64,000 bases of DNA. Origin: Variovorax paradoxus. GTDB lineage: Bacteria > Pseudomonadota > Gammaproteobacteria > Burkholderiales > Burkholderiaceae_C. The stretch is taken from contig NZ_CP091716.1 of assembly GCF_022009635.1 (NCBI RefSeq), positions 4,665,001-4,729,000 on the forward strand, read 5' to 3'. A program made the position numbers and the translations under genes. The notes under the pieces were generated by a model. It was not told where the DNA came from. It did no database searches and saw only the letters and a list, made by a program, of their open reading frames with translations. This document shows positions 52,765 to 61,402 of this stretch, piece by piece (positions within the stretch are counted from its first letter, which is position 1; every line of letters begins with the position of its first letter).

Positions 52765-53832
52765 TCACGCGGCGACCGCGGCCACCTCTTCCAGCGCCTT
52801 GCGCAGCACTGCTTCGTCCAGGTCTTCGCCGATGAACACCAGCCGCGTGCGCTGCGCCTCGCCGTCGCGCCAGCGGCGGTCGAAATGGTGGTCGAAGCGG
52901 CGGCCCACGCCCTGCACCAGCAGGCGCATCGGCTTGCCCGGAATGGCGACGAAGCCCTTCACGCGGTAGATGGTGTGCTGCTCGACCAGCTTGCCGAGCA
53001 CGGCCAGCAGGCTGTCGCGGTCGACGGGCGGCAGCTCGATCACGAGCGAGTCGAACTCGTCGTGGTCATGGTCTTCCTCGTGGTCGTGGTGGCTTTCGCG
53101 CAGGTGGATGGTGGCTTCGGCCGCGCGGCCCTGGCCCAGCAGCAGTGCGAGCGGCAGCTTGCCTTCGGTGGCGGCGACGATCTTCACCTCGGGCGGCAGC
53201 TCTTCGCGCACCAGCGCTTCGACCCTGGCGCGCGCGGCGTCGTCCATCAGGTCGGTCTTGTTGAGCACCACCAGGTCGGCGGCCGAGAGCTGGTCTTCGA
53301 ACAGCTCGTGCAGCGGCGATTCGTGGTCGAGGTTCGGGTCGGCGCGGCGCGCCTCGTCGACGGCCTCGGGGTTCTCGGCGAACTGGCCCGACGCGGCGGC
53401 GGGGCCGTCGACCACGGTGACCACCGAGTCGACGGTGAAGATGTTGGCGATGTCCGGCCACTGGAAGGCCTGCACCAGCGGCTTGGGCAGCGCCAGGCCC
53501 GAGGTCTCGATGAGCACCGCGTCCAGGTCGCCGCGCCGCTCGGCCAGCTGCAGCATCACGGGCAGAAACTCTTCCTGCACGGTGCAGCAGACGCAGCCGT
53601 TGGCCAGCTCGTAGAGCGCGCCTTCGCGCTCGTTGCCTTCGTCGTCGCAGCCGATGCCGCAGCCGCGAAGAATCTCGCCGTCGATGCCGAGCTCGCCGAA
53701 CTCGTTGACGATCACCGCGATGCGCCGGCCTTCGGCGTTACCGAGGATGTGGCGCAGCAGCGTGGTCTTGCCGCTGCCGAGGAAGCCCGTGACGATGGTG
53801 ACGGGAATCTTGGCGTTGCTTGCTTGGGTCAT
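52765..53832 (-). CDS. cobW: CobW-family metal-chaperone GTPase
   Basis: A 355-residue GTPase that is thought to deliver cobalt to the chelatase. Walker A GFLGSGKTT is at residues 16-24, the metal site C80-x-C82-C83 (NGCVCCTV) follows, and the base-recognition motif is NKTD. A His/Asp-rich loop (SHHDHEEDHDHDE) near residue 230 suits metal handling, and the CobW C-terminal domain follows. Encoded between the CbiM-like permease and cobN in the cobalamin-controlled operon, which strongly supports cobalt as the metal. Confidence 0.92.
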   Translation of the reverse strand: MTQASNAKIPVTIVTGFLGSGKTTLLRHILGNAEGRRIAVIVNEFGELGIDGEILRGCGIGCDDEGNEREGALYELANGCVCCTVQEEFLPVMLQLAERRGDLDAVLIETSGLALPKPLVQAFQWPDIANIFTVDSVVTVVDGPAAASGQFAENPEAVDEARRADPNLDHESPLHELFEDQLSAADLVVLNKTDLMDDAARARVEALVREELPPEVKIVAATEGKLPLALLLGQGRAAEATIHLRESHHDHEEDHDHDEFDSLVIELPPVDRDSLLAVLGKLVEQHTIYRVKGFVAIPGKPMRLLVQGVGRRFDHHFDRRWRDGEAQRTRLVFIGEDLDEAVLRKALEEVAAVAA

Positions 53833-53947
53833 TGGAAGTGTTCTTTCAGGCGCCTATGGCGGCCACAGGGAATGAACGAGCACCGCGCGCCCGCGCTGGC
53901 GGGCCGGCGATCATCGGGAAAAGAGGAAAGGCGATTTGCCCTGCGGG

Positions 53948-54625
53948 TCAGACGCCGCCGTACAGGCGGCGCTCGACGAACACGGAGCCCTGCAGCCGGC
54001 GCCAGCCCTTGGCGGCGGCCAGCACGCCCAGGTCGACCAGCGGCTCGACCAGCACGACGGTCATGTAGGCCGCGCCGAAGCTGGCGATCTGGCTCAGGTT
54101 CTCGAGCCCGGTGCCACGTCCGTACAGCGCCCAGAAACCGACCCAGACCACGATGCCGCCCTGGTAGGCCACAGAGAGCTTGAAAGCCTGCTGGTAGCTC
54201 AGGTCCACATAGGCCACGTTCTTGGGAATGATGCGGCGCGCCAGAACGGCTGTGGCGAACAGCGGCACCAGCAGCGTGGTGACGTTCATGCCGTACTGCG
54301 GAATGTCCTGCGGCTCGAAGAACAGGCCCTGGATGAGCAGCCCGCCCGCCAGGCCGATGGCCGCGGGCGCCAGCCCGAACACCAGCAGCAGCGTGGTGCC
54401 GAGGATCAGGTGCACCTCGGACACGCCCACCGGGTGATGCGGCAGCACCTCGAAGAAGCAGAACACCAGCGCCACGGCAATGGCGGAGCGCAGCACCAGC
54501 GCGGCCAGGCCGTCCTTCACCGCGGTTTCGATGGCCACCTTGCCCGTGTAGGCAAGCGCGGCCGCCGCCGTGGCATAGCTGAGAAAAATCTTGGTTCCGT
54601 CGACGAGACCTGGTTCGATGTGCAT
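53948..54625 (-). CDS. CbiM-family cobalt permease component
   Basis: A 225-residue inner-membrane protein with about seven hydrophobic segments. It starts MHIEPGLVDG, matching the CbiM/NikM N-terminus MHI-x-x-G whose amino group and His2 bind the metal in known structures, and has FFEVLPHHPVGVSEVHLILGTTLLLVFG with further histidines. GGAGGT precedes this ATG. An in-frame ATG at 54787 with its own AAGGAG would add 54 residues and bury the metal-binding N-terminus, so I prefer 54625. No EcfA/T partner is in the window. First gene after the second riboswitch. Confidence 0.8.
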   Translation of the reverse strand: MHIEPGLVDGTKIFLSYATAAAALAYTGKVAIETAVKDGLAALVLRSAIAVALVFCFFEVLPHHPVGVSEVHLILGTTLLLVFGLAPAAIGLAGGLLIQGLFFEPQDIPQYGMNVTTLLVPLFATAVLARRIIPKNVAYVDLSYQQAFKLSVAYQGGIVVWVGFWALYGRGTGLENLSQIASFGAAYMTVVLVEPLVDLGVLAAAKGWRRLQGSVFVERRLYGGV

Positions 54626-54843
54626 CGAATACCTCCGGATGTGCACCGCGGTGCGAAAGTTGATTGTTGGTTCCTGGACTTGCGTGCGCAAGCCCTTCAA
54701 GGCGGCGGCCGGCCCTGGCCCGGGGTACAGGCGCGACAAGGCACGGCGCGGCCCGTGCAACCACGCCGGCGATATCCGATGACTCATGTGATCTCTCCTT
54801 GGCCCGCGTCCCCGCAGGCGCCTGTTTGCCGAAGGCGGTGTCC

Positions 54844-55104
54844 AAGGCCGGTATCCGGGCTTGCGGAGCGCCCGGCGGCGCACTGCTTTTTCTTGCAGTG
54901 CGCGACCGGGCAGAAACCCTCGCCTTCCCACGCCGAAGCGCAGTGGCTGCCGGCCTCGTCAATGAGGCGCTGGCTTGAGAATTTCCGATCCGCTGACCGT
55001 TGCGGGGGCAGCGCAGGAATAACCGTGTCGATGACGACGCGGCGCACCTGCTTCCCGTTTAACCCCTGCGCCATTGCATGGCGGTCGGGGCACCTTCGAA
55101 CCGT
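54844..55104 (-). promoter_or_regulatory. Cobalamin riboswitch (second copy)
   Basis: On the minus strand the aptamer blocks appear in order: GGTTCGAAGGTGCCCCGACC near 55095, GGTTAAACGGGAAGCAGGTG near 55055, CCCGCAACGG near 55005, the B12 box CAGCCACTGCGC near 54942, GGGAAGGCG and the closing GCCCGGATACCGGCC near 54852. About 220 bases separate it from the cobalt-permease start. High cobalamin should lower cobalt uptake and chelatase synthesis. It accounts for most of the gene-free stretch 54626-55151. Confidence 0.95.
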
Positions 55105-55151
55105 GTTGATTGGTGTGATTCGTGAGAATCAGCACACCGTAACCGGGGGAA

Positions 55152-55379
55152 TTATAGGGAGCCGGTATTCCCGTCGGGCCCGAACAGGCGCCGCATCACG
55201 GCCACGCCGGCCACCAGCGCGTTCGAGTAGCTGGCGTAGGGCTCGAGCGCCGCCTCCAGCGGCTCGTAGATGTGAGATGCCTCGCCGGGTTCGCCGGCCA
55301 CCGCTTCCATCAGCACCCAGTAGAACTCCCCCTTTTCCAGCTCATGGACAGTGAGTGCGATGTTTCTCTGTGTGGGCAT
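55152..55379 (-). CDS. Small hypothetical protein
   Basis: A 75-residue product beginning MPTQRNIALTVHELEKGEFYWVLMEAVAGEP. No signal peptide or membrane segment, no family recognised. The beginning looks like a two-strand beta element (HELEKGEFYWVLMEA), and the middle is helical (YEPLEAALEPYASYSNALVAGVAVMRRLFG). No clear Shine-Dalgarno is seen before the ATG. It is transcribed toward the second riboswitch, but is upstream of it and not controlled by it. Confidence 0.55.
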   Translation of the reverse strand: MPTQRNIALTVHELEKGEFYWVLMEAVAGEPGEASHIYEPLEAALEPYASYSNALVAGVAVMRRLFGPDGNTGSL

Positions 55380-55543
55380 GGAATGGATTAGGCAGTGCTG
55401 ACTGGTGAATGGGTAGAGGCCCGCGCCGGTTGACAGCTTCCGGGCTTCTCCTACAGGGGGTCTTCCCCATGCGACCTATGGTTGTAGCCAGGGAGCTTCG
55501 CGACAACGACGACAACCTTCGCTCAACACCAGCAGGAGGCAAC

Positions 55544-55948
55544 ATGAAGCATTTCATTCTTGAACCCGGCATGCGCTCGAGTATCGGCGGCGCCTTCTAT
55601 CCGACCGGCTACTCGATGGTGATGTTCCCCAACGCGGAAGACGCCCATCGCATCGGCCACCGCCTGATCGAACAAGGCATCAGCGGCGACGAGGTCTACC
55701 TGCTTCCCGCCCACACGGTGCTCTCCGAGATCACCCCGACCGCGGAGACCGCGGACGACCCCTTGCCTTCCGCCGGCACCGACGGGGCGACGGTGCGCGC
55801 GTACACCAAGCTGGCGCGCGACGGGCATACGGCGCTGCTGGTCAGGACCAGGGACGGCCAGGCCGCCGAGCGCCTGATGGTGCTGGTGCGCACCGTGCCC
55901 TATTCCATCGCGCAGCGCTACCGCACGCTGGTGATCGAAGACCTCTGA
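55544..55948 (+). CDS. Hypothetical protein (134 residues)
   Basis: Starts at ATG 55544 with AGGAGG four to five bases upstream. The product has a GGAFYPTGYSMVMFPNAEDAHRIGHRLIEQGISGDEVYLL segment that resembles short stress-related or general-stress-protein-like alpha/beta folds with glycine-rich motifs, then AYTKLARDGHTALLVRTRDGQAAERLM. Family not recognised with confidence; no signal peptide. It is convergent with the antiporter gene, five bases apart. Confidence 0.6.
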   Translation: MKHFILEPGMRSSIGGAFYPTGYSMVMFPNAEDAHRIGHRLIEQGISGDEVYLLPAHTVLSEITPTAETADDPLPSAGTDGATVRAYTKLARDGHTALLVRTRDGQAAERLMVLVRTVPYSIAQRYRTLVIEDL

Positions 55949-55953
55949 GCCGG

Positions 55954-57660
55954 TCAGGCCGGGGCGGCCATCGACACGGCCCGCTGCACCACGTCGCGCG
56001 CCATGGCCTGCGCGAGTTCGTGCTCCCCGAGGAAGACGGTGGCGGCGGTTTCCTGCGTCAGCAACTTGGCTTCCTGCTCGTTGTGGCTGCGGATCACGGT
56101 CTGGATGGTCGGGTTGAGCGTGCGCGCCGTCTCGATCATCTGGCGCACGTTCATGGCGTCGGGCGTGGCCACCACCAGCACGCGGGCGCGCGCCACGTGC
56201 GCCTGGATCAGCACGGCCGGGTCGGCCGCATCGCCCCACACGGCGGGCGTGCCGGCCTCGCGCAGCTTCTCGACCAGCTCGCGGTTCTGCTCGGCGACCA
56301 CGTAGGGAATGTCGTTGGCGTCGAGCTCGGCCGCGATACGGCGCCCGACGCGGCCATAGCCCACCAGCACCACCTGGCGCGAGAGGTATTTGGCCTCGGT
56401 GGTCATGGGCAGCTCAGCCAGCGGATCGTCGCGCGACTCCAGCCCGCGCGCGAACGACGAGTGCGCATGCAGCCATTTCTGCATGGGCGCGATCAGGCTG
56501 AACCACAGCGGGTTGGTGGCAATGGAGATGAGCGCGCCCGCCAGCACCAGGCTCTGCCCCTCGACCGGCAGCAGCCCCAGCGACACGCCCAGCCCGGCCA
56601 GGATGAATGAGAACTCCCCGATCTGCGCCAGGCTCGCACTCACCGTGAGCGCCGTGCCCAGCGGGTAGCGGAACACCAGCACCAGCGCACAGGCCGCGAG
56701 CGACTTGCCCAGCACGATGACCAGCACCACCGCCAGCACCTGCAACGGCCGCTCGATCAGCACCGAGGGGTCGAACAGCATGCCCACCGACACGAAGAAC
56801 AGCACCGCGAAGGCGTCGCGCAGCGGCAGCGACTCTTCCGCGGCGCGGTGCGCGAACTGCGACTCGCGCATGACCATGCCCGCGAAGAACGCGCCCAGCG
56901 CGAACGACACGCCGAACAGCGCCGCCGACGCGAAGGCGATGCTCACGGCCGCCGCCACCACGCACAGCGTGAACAGCTCGCGCGAGCCGGTGCGCGTGAC
57001 CTGCCAGAGGATCCACGGGAACACGCGCCGCCCCACCACCAGCATCAGCGCCACGAAGCCGCCGACCTGCAGCAGCGTGAGGCCCAGGGTTTGCCACAGC
57101 GGGTCGGCCGGGCCTTCCTGCGCGGCGTGGCCGCCCAGCGTGCCGGCCAGCGGCGGCATCAGCACGAGCACCAGCACCATCGCCAGGTCTTCGACCACCA
57201 GCCAGCCGATGGCAATGCGACCGGTGAACGAATCGAGGATGCCCAGGCTCTCGAGCGCGCGCAGCAGCACCACCGTGCTGGCCACCGACAGCGCCAGGCC
57301 GAACACCAGCGCCGCACCGGGGCTCCAGCCCCACCACATGGCCAGCCCGCCGCCGAGCAGCGTGGCCACGGCGATCTGCGCGAGCGCGCCGGGCAGCGCG
57401 ATCTTGCGCACCGCCAGCAGATCGTCCAGGGAAAAATGAAGGCCGACGCCGAACATCAGCAGCATCACGCCGATTTCGGCGAGCTGGGCGGCAATGCCCG
57501 CATCGGCCACGAAGCCCGGCGTGAACGGGCCGATGATCACGCCGGCCAGCAGGTAGCCGACCAGCGCCGGCAACCTCAGCTTGGCGGCAAGAAAGCCGAA
57601 CACGAGCGCGAGCCCCAGGCCGGCGGCAATCGTGTTGATGAGGGAAACGCTATGGGGCAT
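55954..57660 (-). CDS. CPA2-family cation/proton antiporter with TrkA-N domain (KefB/YbaL-like)
   Basis: The 568-residue protein has about twelve hydrophobic segments (residues 1-400) of the Na/H-exchanger fold, including LLMFGVGLHFSLDDLLAVRKIALPGA and FFVSVGMLFDPSVL. A cytosolic TrkA-N nucleotide-binding domain follows, starting VVLVGYGRVGRRIAAELDANDIPYVVAEQN (GxGxxG near residue 430). There is no KefB-specific C-terminal extension, so it is nearer to YbaL. Probably potassium or sodium efflux in exchange for protons. Confidence 0.88.
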   Translation of the reverse strand: MPHSVSLINTIAAGLGLALVFGFLAAKLRLPALVGYLLAGVIIGPFTPGFVADAGIAAQLAEIGVMLLMFGVGLHFSLDDLLAVRKIALPGALAQIAVATLLGGGLAMWWGWSPGAALVFGLALSVASTVVLLRALESLGILDSFTGRIAIGWLVVEDLAMVLVLVLMPPLAGTLGGHAAQEGPADPLWQTLGLTLLQVGGFVALMLVVGRRVFPWILWQVTRTGSRELFTLCVVAAAVSIAFASAALFGVSFALGAFFAGMVMRESQFAHRAAEESLPLRDAFAVLFFVSVGMLFDPSVLIERPLQVLAVVLVIVLGKSLAACALVLVFRYPLGTALTVSASLAQIGEFSFILAGLGVSLGLLPVEGQSLVLAGALISIATNPLWFSLIAPMQKWLHAHSSFARGLESRDDPLAELPMTTEAKYLSRQVVLVGYGRVGRRIAAELDANDIPYVVAEQNRELVEKLREAGTPAVWGDAADPAVLIQAHVARARVLVVATPDAMNVRQMIETARTLNPTIQTVIRSHNEQEAKLLTQETAATVFLGEHELAQAMARDVVQRAVSMAAPA

Positions 57661-57714
57661 CGCTCCATTTTGCAGGAACGATGTTCAACCTTTAAGGCTG
57701 GCAGGATTCTTTGC

Positions 57715-57792
57715 GGAACACCGCGGAACCGGCTTTGCCGGGCCGCTGGTGTTGCCCCTTGCAAGGGGGTAGGCGAAGCCTGGGGGTGTTCC
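57715..57792. repeat. Nested inverted-repeat element after dctA
   Basis: Three nested palindromic pairs share one centre: GGAACACC (57715-57722) with GGTGTTCC (57785-57792), GGCTTTGCC (57731-57739) with GGCGAAGCC (57772-57780, one G-U pair), and the perfect CCCCTTGCAAGGGG (57755-57768). It sits four bases after the dctA stop codon and may end dctA transcription or be a REP-like intergenic repeat. There is no poly-T run. Confidence 0.6.
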
Positions 57793-57796
57793 CCGG

Positions 57797-59140
57797 CTAT
57801 CCGGCCATCTTTCCGCTGCGCGCCGCGTCCAGCGCCTCGGGTTCCTGCGCTTCGATCCAGGTCTCGTTGTTGAGCGCGGCGTGCAGGCGGTTCTCGTCCA
57901 GCTCATTGGTCCACTTGGCGACCACGATGGTGGCCACGCCGTTGCCGATCAGGTTGGTGAGCGCGCGGGCCTCCGACATGAAGCGGTCGATGCCCAGGAT
58001 GAGCGCGAGCCCCGCCACCGGCACATGGCCCACCGCCGACAGCGTGGCGGCCAGCACGATGAAGCCGCTCCCGGTCACGCCCGCAGCCCCCTTCGAGGTG
58101 AGCAGCAGCACCGCCAGCAGCGTGATCTCCTGCACCAGCGTCATGTGCGTGTTGGTGGCCTGCGCGATGAACACGGCCGCCATCGTCAGGTAGATCGAGG
58201 TGCCATCCAGGTTGAACGAATAGCCCGTGGGAATCACCAGGCCCACGCAGGTCTTGTTGGCGCCCAGGTTCTCCATCTTCTCCATCATGCGCGGCAGCAC
58301 CGATTCGCTGGAAGACGTGCCCAGCACGATCAGCAGCTCTTCCTTGATGTACTTGATGAACTTCCAGATGCTGAACCCGTGAAAGCGCGCGATGAGCCCC
58401 AGCACCACGAAGATGAACAAGAGGCAGGTCAGGTAGAAGGTGCCCATCAGCTTGCCCAGCGAGAACAGGCTGCCCAGCCCGTACTTGCCGATGGTGAAGG
58501 CCATCGCGCCGAAGGCACCGATGGGCGCCAGCTTCATGATGTAGTTGACGATGCCGAAGAGCACGTGCGAGCCCTTCTCGATCACGTCGAACACCAGCGT
58601 GCCGCGCCCGCCGAAGCGGTGCAGCGCAAAGCCGAACAGCACCGCGATCAGCAGCACCTGCAGGATCTCGCCCTTGGCGAAGGCGTCGACCAGCGTGTTC
58701 GGGATGATGTTCAGGATGAAGTCGACGGTGCCGGTCATCTTGCCGGGGCCGGTGTACGAGGCGATCGACTTGGTGTCGAGCGTGGCCGGGTCGACGTTCA
58801 TGCCCGCGCCGGGCTGCAGCACGTTGACCAGCACCAGCCCCACCACCAGCGCGATGCTGGAGACGACCTCGAAGTACAGCAGCGCCAGTCCGCCGGTCTT
58901 GCCGACCTTCTTCATGTCCTCCATGCCGGCGATGCCCACCACCACCGTGCAGAAGATGATCGGCGCGATGATCATCTTGATGAGCTTGATGAAGCCGTCG
59001 CCCAGCGGCTTCATCGCTTCCCCGACCGCCGGATAGAAGTGGCCGAGCAGCACGCCGATGATCACCGCGGTGATCACCTGCACGTACAGCGAACGATAGA
59101 GCGGGAGCTTTCTGGCGGATGTGCTTGTTGTGCTTTCCAT
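57797..59140 (-). CDS. dctA: C4-dicarboxylate/proton symporter DctA
   Basis: A 447-residue inner-membrane symporter for succinate, fumarate and malate. It starts after GGAGG with [25 protein letters not shown], and has the DAACS family marks [43 protein letters not shown] (the serine-rich hairpin) and [23 protein letters not shown] (the NLDGT motif). Length and motifs match DctA. Transcribed alone. Confidence 0.93.
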   Translation of the reverse strand: MESTTSTSARKLPLYRSLYVQVITAVIIGVLLGHFYPAVGEAMKPLGDGFIKLIKMIIAPIIFCTVVVGIAGMEDMKKVGKTGGLALLYFEVVSSIALVVGLVLVNVLQPGAGMNVDPATLDTKSIASYTGPGKMTGTVDFILNIIPNTLVDAFAKGEILQVLLIAVLFGFALHRFGGRGTLVFDVIEKGSHVLFGIVNYIMKLAPIGAFGAMAFTIGKYGLGSLFSLGKLMGTFYLTCLLFIFVVLGLIARFHGFSIWKFIKYIKEELLIVLGTSSSESVLPRMMEKMENLGANKTCVGLVIPTGYSFNLDGTSIYLTMAAVFIAQATNTHMTLVQEITLLAVLLLTSKGAAGVTGSGFIVLAATLSAVGHVPVAGLALILGIDRFMSEARALTNLIGNGVATIVVAKWTNELDENRLHAALNNETWIEAQEPEALDAARSGKMAG

Positions 59141-59216
59141 GTTTGCCTCCGGAGGGTTGAGAACAGTAGGACGCGTTATTGCTGCTTTTCTATCCGTGGA
59201 ACCCACGTCGTTGAAA

Positions 59217-59243
59217 TGAAAAAACCCGCCGAGGCGGGTTTTG
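59217..59243 (-). terminator. Rho-independent terminator of phaB
   Basis: On the minus strand AACCCGCC pairs with GGCGGGTT around a three-base loop and is followed by six T residues. It lies 25 bases past the phaB stop codon. The A run on the other side gives it some bidirectional symmetry, but only phaB reads into it. Confidence 0.88.
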
Positions 59244-59267
59244 TCGATCAGGTTCGGGTCAGCATGC

Positions 59268-60005
59268 TCAGTGCATGTGAAGGCCACCGTTGACCGAGAA
59301 GTCGGCCCCGGTGCTGTAGCCGCCTTCGTCCGTGGCGAGCCACGAGATGATCGAGGCGATTTCGCTCGGCTCGCCCAGGCGCTTGACCGGAATGGTGGCC
59401 ACGATCTTGTCGAGCACTTCCTGGCGGATGGCCTTGACCATGTCGGTGCCGATGTAGCCCGGGCTCACGGTGTTGACCGTCACGCCCTTGTTGGCCAGCT
59501 CCTGCGCCAGCGCCATGGTGAAGCCGTGCATGCCGGCCTTGGCCGCCGAATAGTTGGTCTGGCCCGCCTGGCCCTTGGCGCCGTTCACCGAGCTGATGTT
59601 GATGATGCGGCCCCAGCCCTTTTCGACCATGTCGCCCACCACCTGCTTGGTGACGTTGAACATGCTGTTCAGGTTGGTTTCGATGACCGCGCTCCAGTCC
59701 TCGGGCGTCATCTTCAGGAACATGCGGTCGCGCGTGATCCCGGCGTTGTTGACCAGCACGTCGATGGGGCCGTGCGCGGCCTTGGCGGCGGAGAAGGCTT
59801 CGACGGTGGATTGCCAGTCGCCGACATTGCCGACCGACGCGTGGAACTCGAAGCCTTCGGCTTTCTGTTCGGCCAGCCACTTGGCGTAGTCGCGCGTGGG
59901 GCCGCAACCGGCGACCACGGTGAACCCGTCCTTGTGCAGACGCTGGCAGATGGCTGTTCCGATGCCACCCATGCCCCCGGTGACATATGCAACTTTCTTG
60001 CTCAT
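59268..60005 (-). CDS. phaB: Acetoacetyl-CoA reductase PhaB
   Basis: A 245-residue short-chain dehydrogenase that reduces acetoacetyl-CoA to (R)-3-hydroxybutyryl-CoA with NADPH, supplying polyhydroxybutyrate synthesis. The NADPH loop GGMGGIG is at residues 10-16; catalytic residues are S139, Y152 and K156 ([21 protein letters not shown]). AAGGA lies seven bases before the ATG. PhaA and PhaC are not next to it. Followed by a terminator. Confidence 0.92.
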   Translation of the reverse strand: MSKKVAYVTGGMGGIGTAICQRLHKDGFTVVAGCGPTRDYAKWLAEQKAEGFEFHASVGNVGDWQSTVEAFSAAKAAHGPIDVLVNNAGITRDRMFLKMTPEDWSAVIETNLNSMFNVTKQVVGDMVEKGWGRIINISSVNGAKGQAGQTNYSAAKAGMHGFTMALAQELANKGVTVNTVSPGYIGTDMVKAIRQEVLDKIVATIPVKRLGEPSEIASIISWLATDEGGYSTGADFSVNGGLHMH

Positions 60006-60208
60006 GAGAATTCCTTTATGTACGTAGCAAAAGCCTGAACGGCCGCCTTCACTCTAGCGAGTTTCGGACCACCGAACTCTGAGGAAAACACTGAGCCAAG
60101 CTTGCAACCAGCTGTCACGAAGCGTGGCTTCAGCGCAGACTCTATCCTCGCATCTGTACGCTCTTGCACGGCCGCCAACACCACGCAAACACCAAGGAGT
60201 TCGAAAGT

Positions 60209-60856
60209 ATGAATTTCGGGATCATCATCTTTCCCGAGGTCGAGGAACTCGACTTCGTCGGCCCCTGGGAAATGCTCACCATGTGGAGCAAGCTGGCCGG
60301 TGGTCCCGCCAACTGCCTGATCGTGGCCGAAAAGCGCGAGCCGGTGGCCTGCGCCAAGGGCCTGTCGATCAACCCGCATGTGTCTTTTGCCGACTGCCCG
60401 CCGCTCGATTACCTGCTCGTGCCCGGCGGCATGGGCACCCGGCGCGAGGTCGACAACCCGGTGATGACCCGTTTCCTGGCCGACCAGGCGCCCGGCTGCC
60501 GCGCGCTGCTGTCGGTGTGCACCGGCGCCTTCGTGCTGCACGCGGCCGGGCTGCTGTCGGGCAAGACGGCGACCACGCACTGGGGTTCGCTCGACCGACT
60601 GCGCGCGCTGGGCGACGTGAAGGTGGTCGAGCAGCGCTTCGTGCGGGACGGCAACGTCTGGAGTTCCGCCGGGGTCTCGGCCGGCACCGACCTGATGCTG
60701 GCCTTCATTGCCCACACCGCCGGAGAGGAAGCCGCCGCCAAGGTGCAGTTGCAGTCGGAGTACTACCCGGCCGACACGGTCTACGGCAACACCGCCAGCC
60801 ACGAGCGCGCGCCGGCCTACGTGAAGCGGCCGGGCAGCCCGTTCACCGCGCCATGA
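60209..60856 (+). CDS. DJ-1/PfpI-family protein (isonitrile-hydratase-like)
   Basis: A 215-residue cytoplasmic protein. It opens MNFGIIIFPEVEELDFVGPWEML, and the nucleophilic elbow SVCTGAFVLHAAGLLSGK carries the family cysteine near residue 108, followed by TTHW. This arrangement is like InhA isonitrile hydratase and the amidase part of GATase1-type regulators. AAGGAG precedes the ATG. The CinA-family gene starts inside its stop codon (ATGA). Confidence 0.82.
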   Translation: MNFGIIIFPEVEELDFVGPWEMLTMWSKLAGGPANCLIVAEKREPVACAKGLSINPHVSFADCPPLDYLLVPGGMGTRREVDNPVMTRFLADQAPGCRALLSVCTGAFVLHAAGLLSGKTATTHWGSLDRLRALGDVKVVEQRFVRDGNVWSSAGVSAGTDLMLAFIAHTAGEEAAAKVQLQSEYYPADTVYGNTASHERAPAYVKRPGSPFTAP

Positions 60857-61398
60857 GCACGGCGCCCTCTTCCTCTTCCATCGACAACCCCGAGATGCTG
60901 GCGGTGCTGGCCGCGCGCGTGGGCGAACTGCTGCGTGCGCGGGGCCAGACCGTCTCGGTCGTCGAGTCTTCGGCCGGCGGCCTGGTGTCGGCCGCGCTGC
61001 TCGCGGTTCCGGGCGCGTCGGCCTATTTCCGGGGCGGCGCGGTCGTCTACTCGCGACGCGCGGGCCGGGCGCTGCTGGGCCTCACCGCCGAAGACATGAC
61101 CGGCATGCGCGGCGAGACCGAGCCCTACGCCCGCCTCGTCGCGGGCCGCATCCGCGACACGCATCACACGGGCTGGGGCATCGCCGAGAGCGGCGCGGCC
61201 GGCCCGGCCGGCAGCCCGTACGGCGACATGCCGGGGCATGTGTGCCTTGCCGCGGTCGGTGACACGGCCACGGTGAGCCGCACCATCGAGAACGGCGGCA
61301 CCGACCGGCCGCGCAACATGAACCTGTTCGCGCGCCAGTTGCTCGCGCTGTTCGAGGAAACGCTGCGGGCGCAGCCGGAAGAAGCCCCGCCCGCCTGA
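60853..61398 (+). CDS. CinA C-terminal-domain (PncC-like) protein
   Basis: A 181-residue protein of the CinA C-terminal family, which contains the nicotinamide-mononucleotide amidase PncC. Motifs: VVESSAGGLVSAALLAVPGASAYFRGGAVVYSRRAG, with the catalytic Ser region, and GIAESGAAGPAGSPYGDMPG. It has ESSAGG where typical PncC has EScTGG, so activity on NMN is not certain. Translationally coupled to the DJ-1 family gene. Confidence 0.8.
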   Translation: MSTAPSSSSIDNPEMLAVLAARVGELLRARGQTVSVVESSAGGLVSAALLAVPGASAYFRGGAVVYSRRAGRALLGLTAEDMTGMRGETEPYARLVAGRIRDTHHTGWGIAESGAAGPAGSPYGDMPGHVCLAAVGDTATVSRTIENGGTDRPRNMNLFARQLLALFEETLRAQPEEAPPA

Positions 61399-61402
61399 CG
61401 AA

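Noticed and set aside
54626..54931. Longer forms of the CbiM-like protein reaching into the riboswitch (start near 54931)
   Set aside because: These would translate the aptamer, and lose the metal-binding MHI N-terminus. The start at 54787 is kept only as a possibility.
55409..55543. Upstream start at 55409 for the 134-residue hypothetical
   Set aside because: The added segment has no fold-like features, and AGGAGG lies just before the ATG at 55544.
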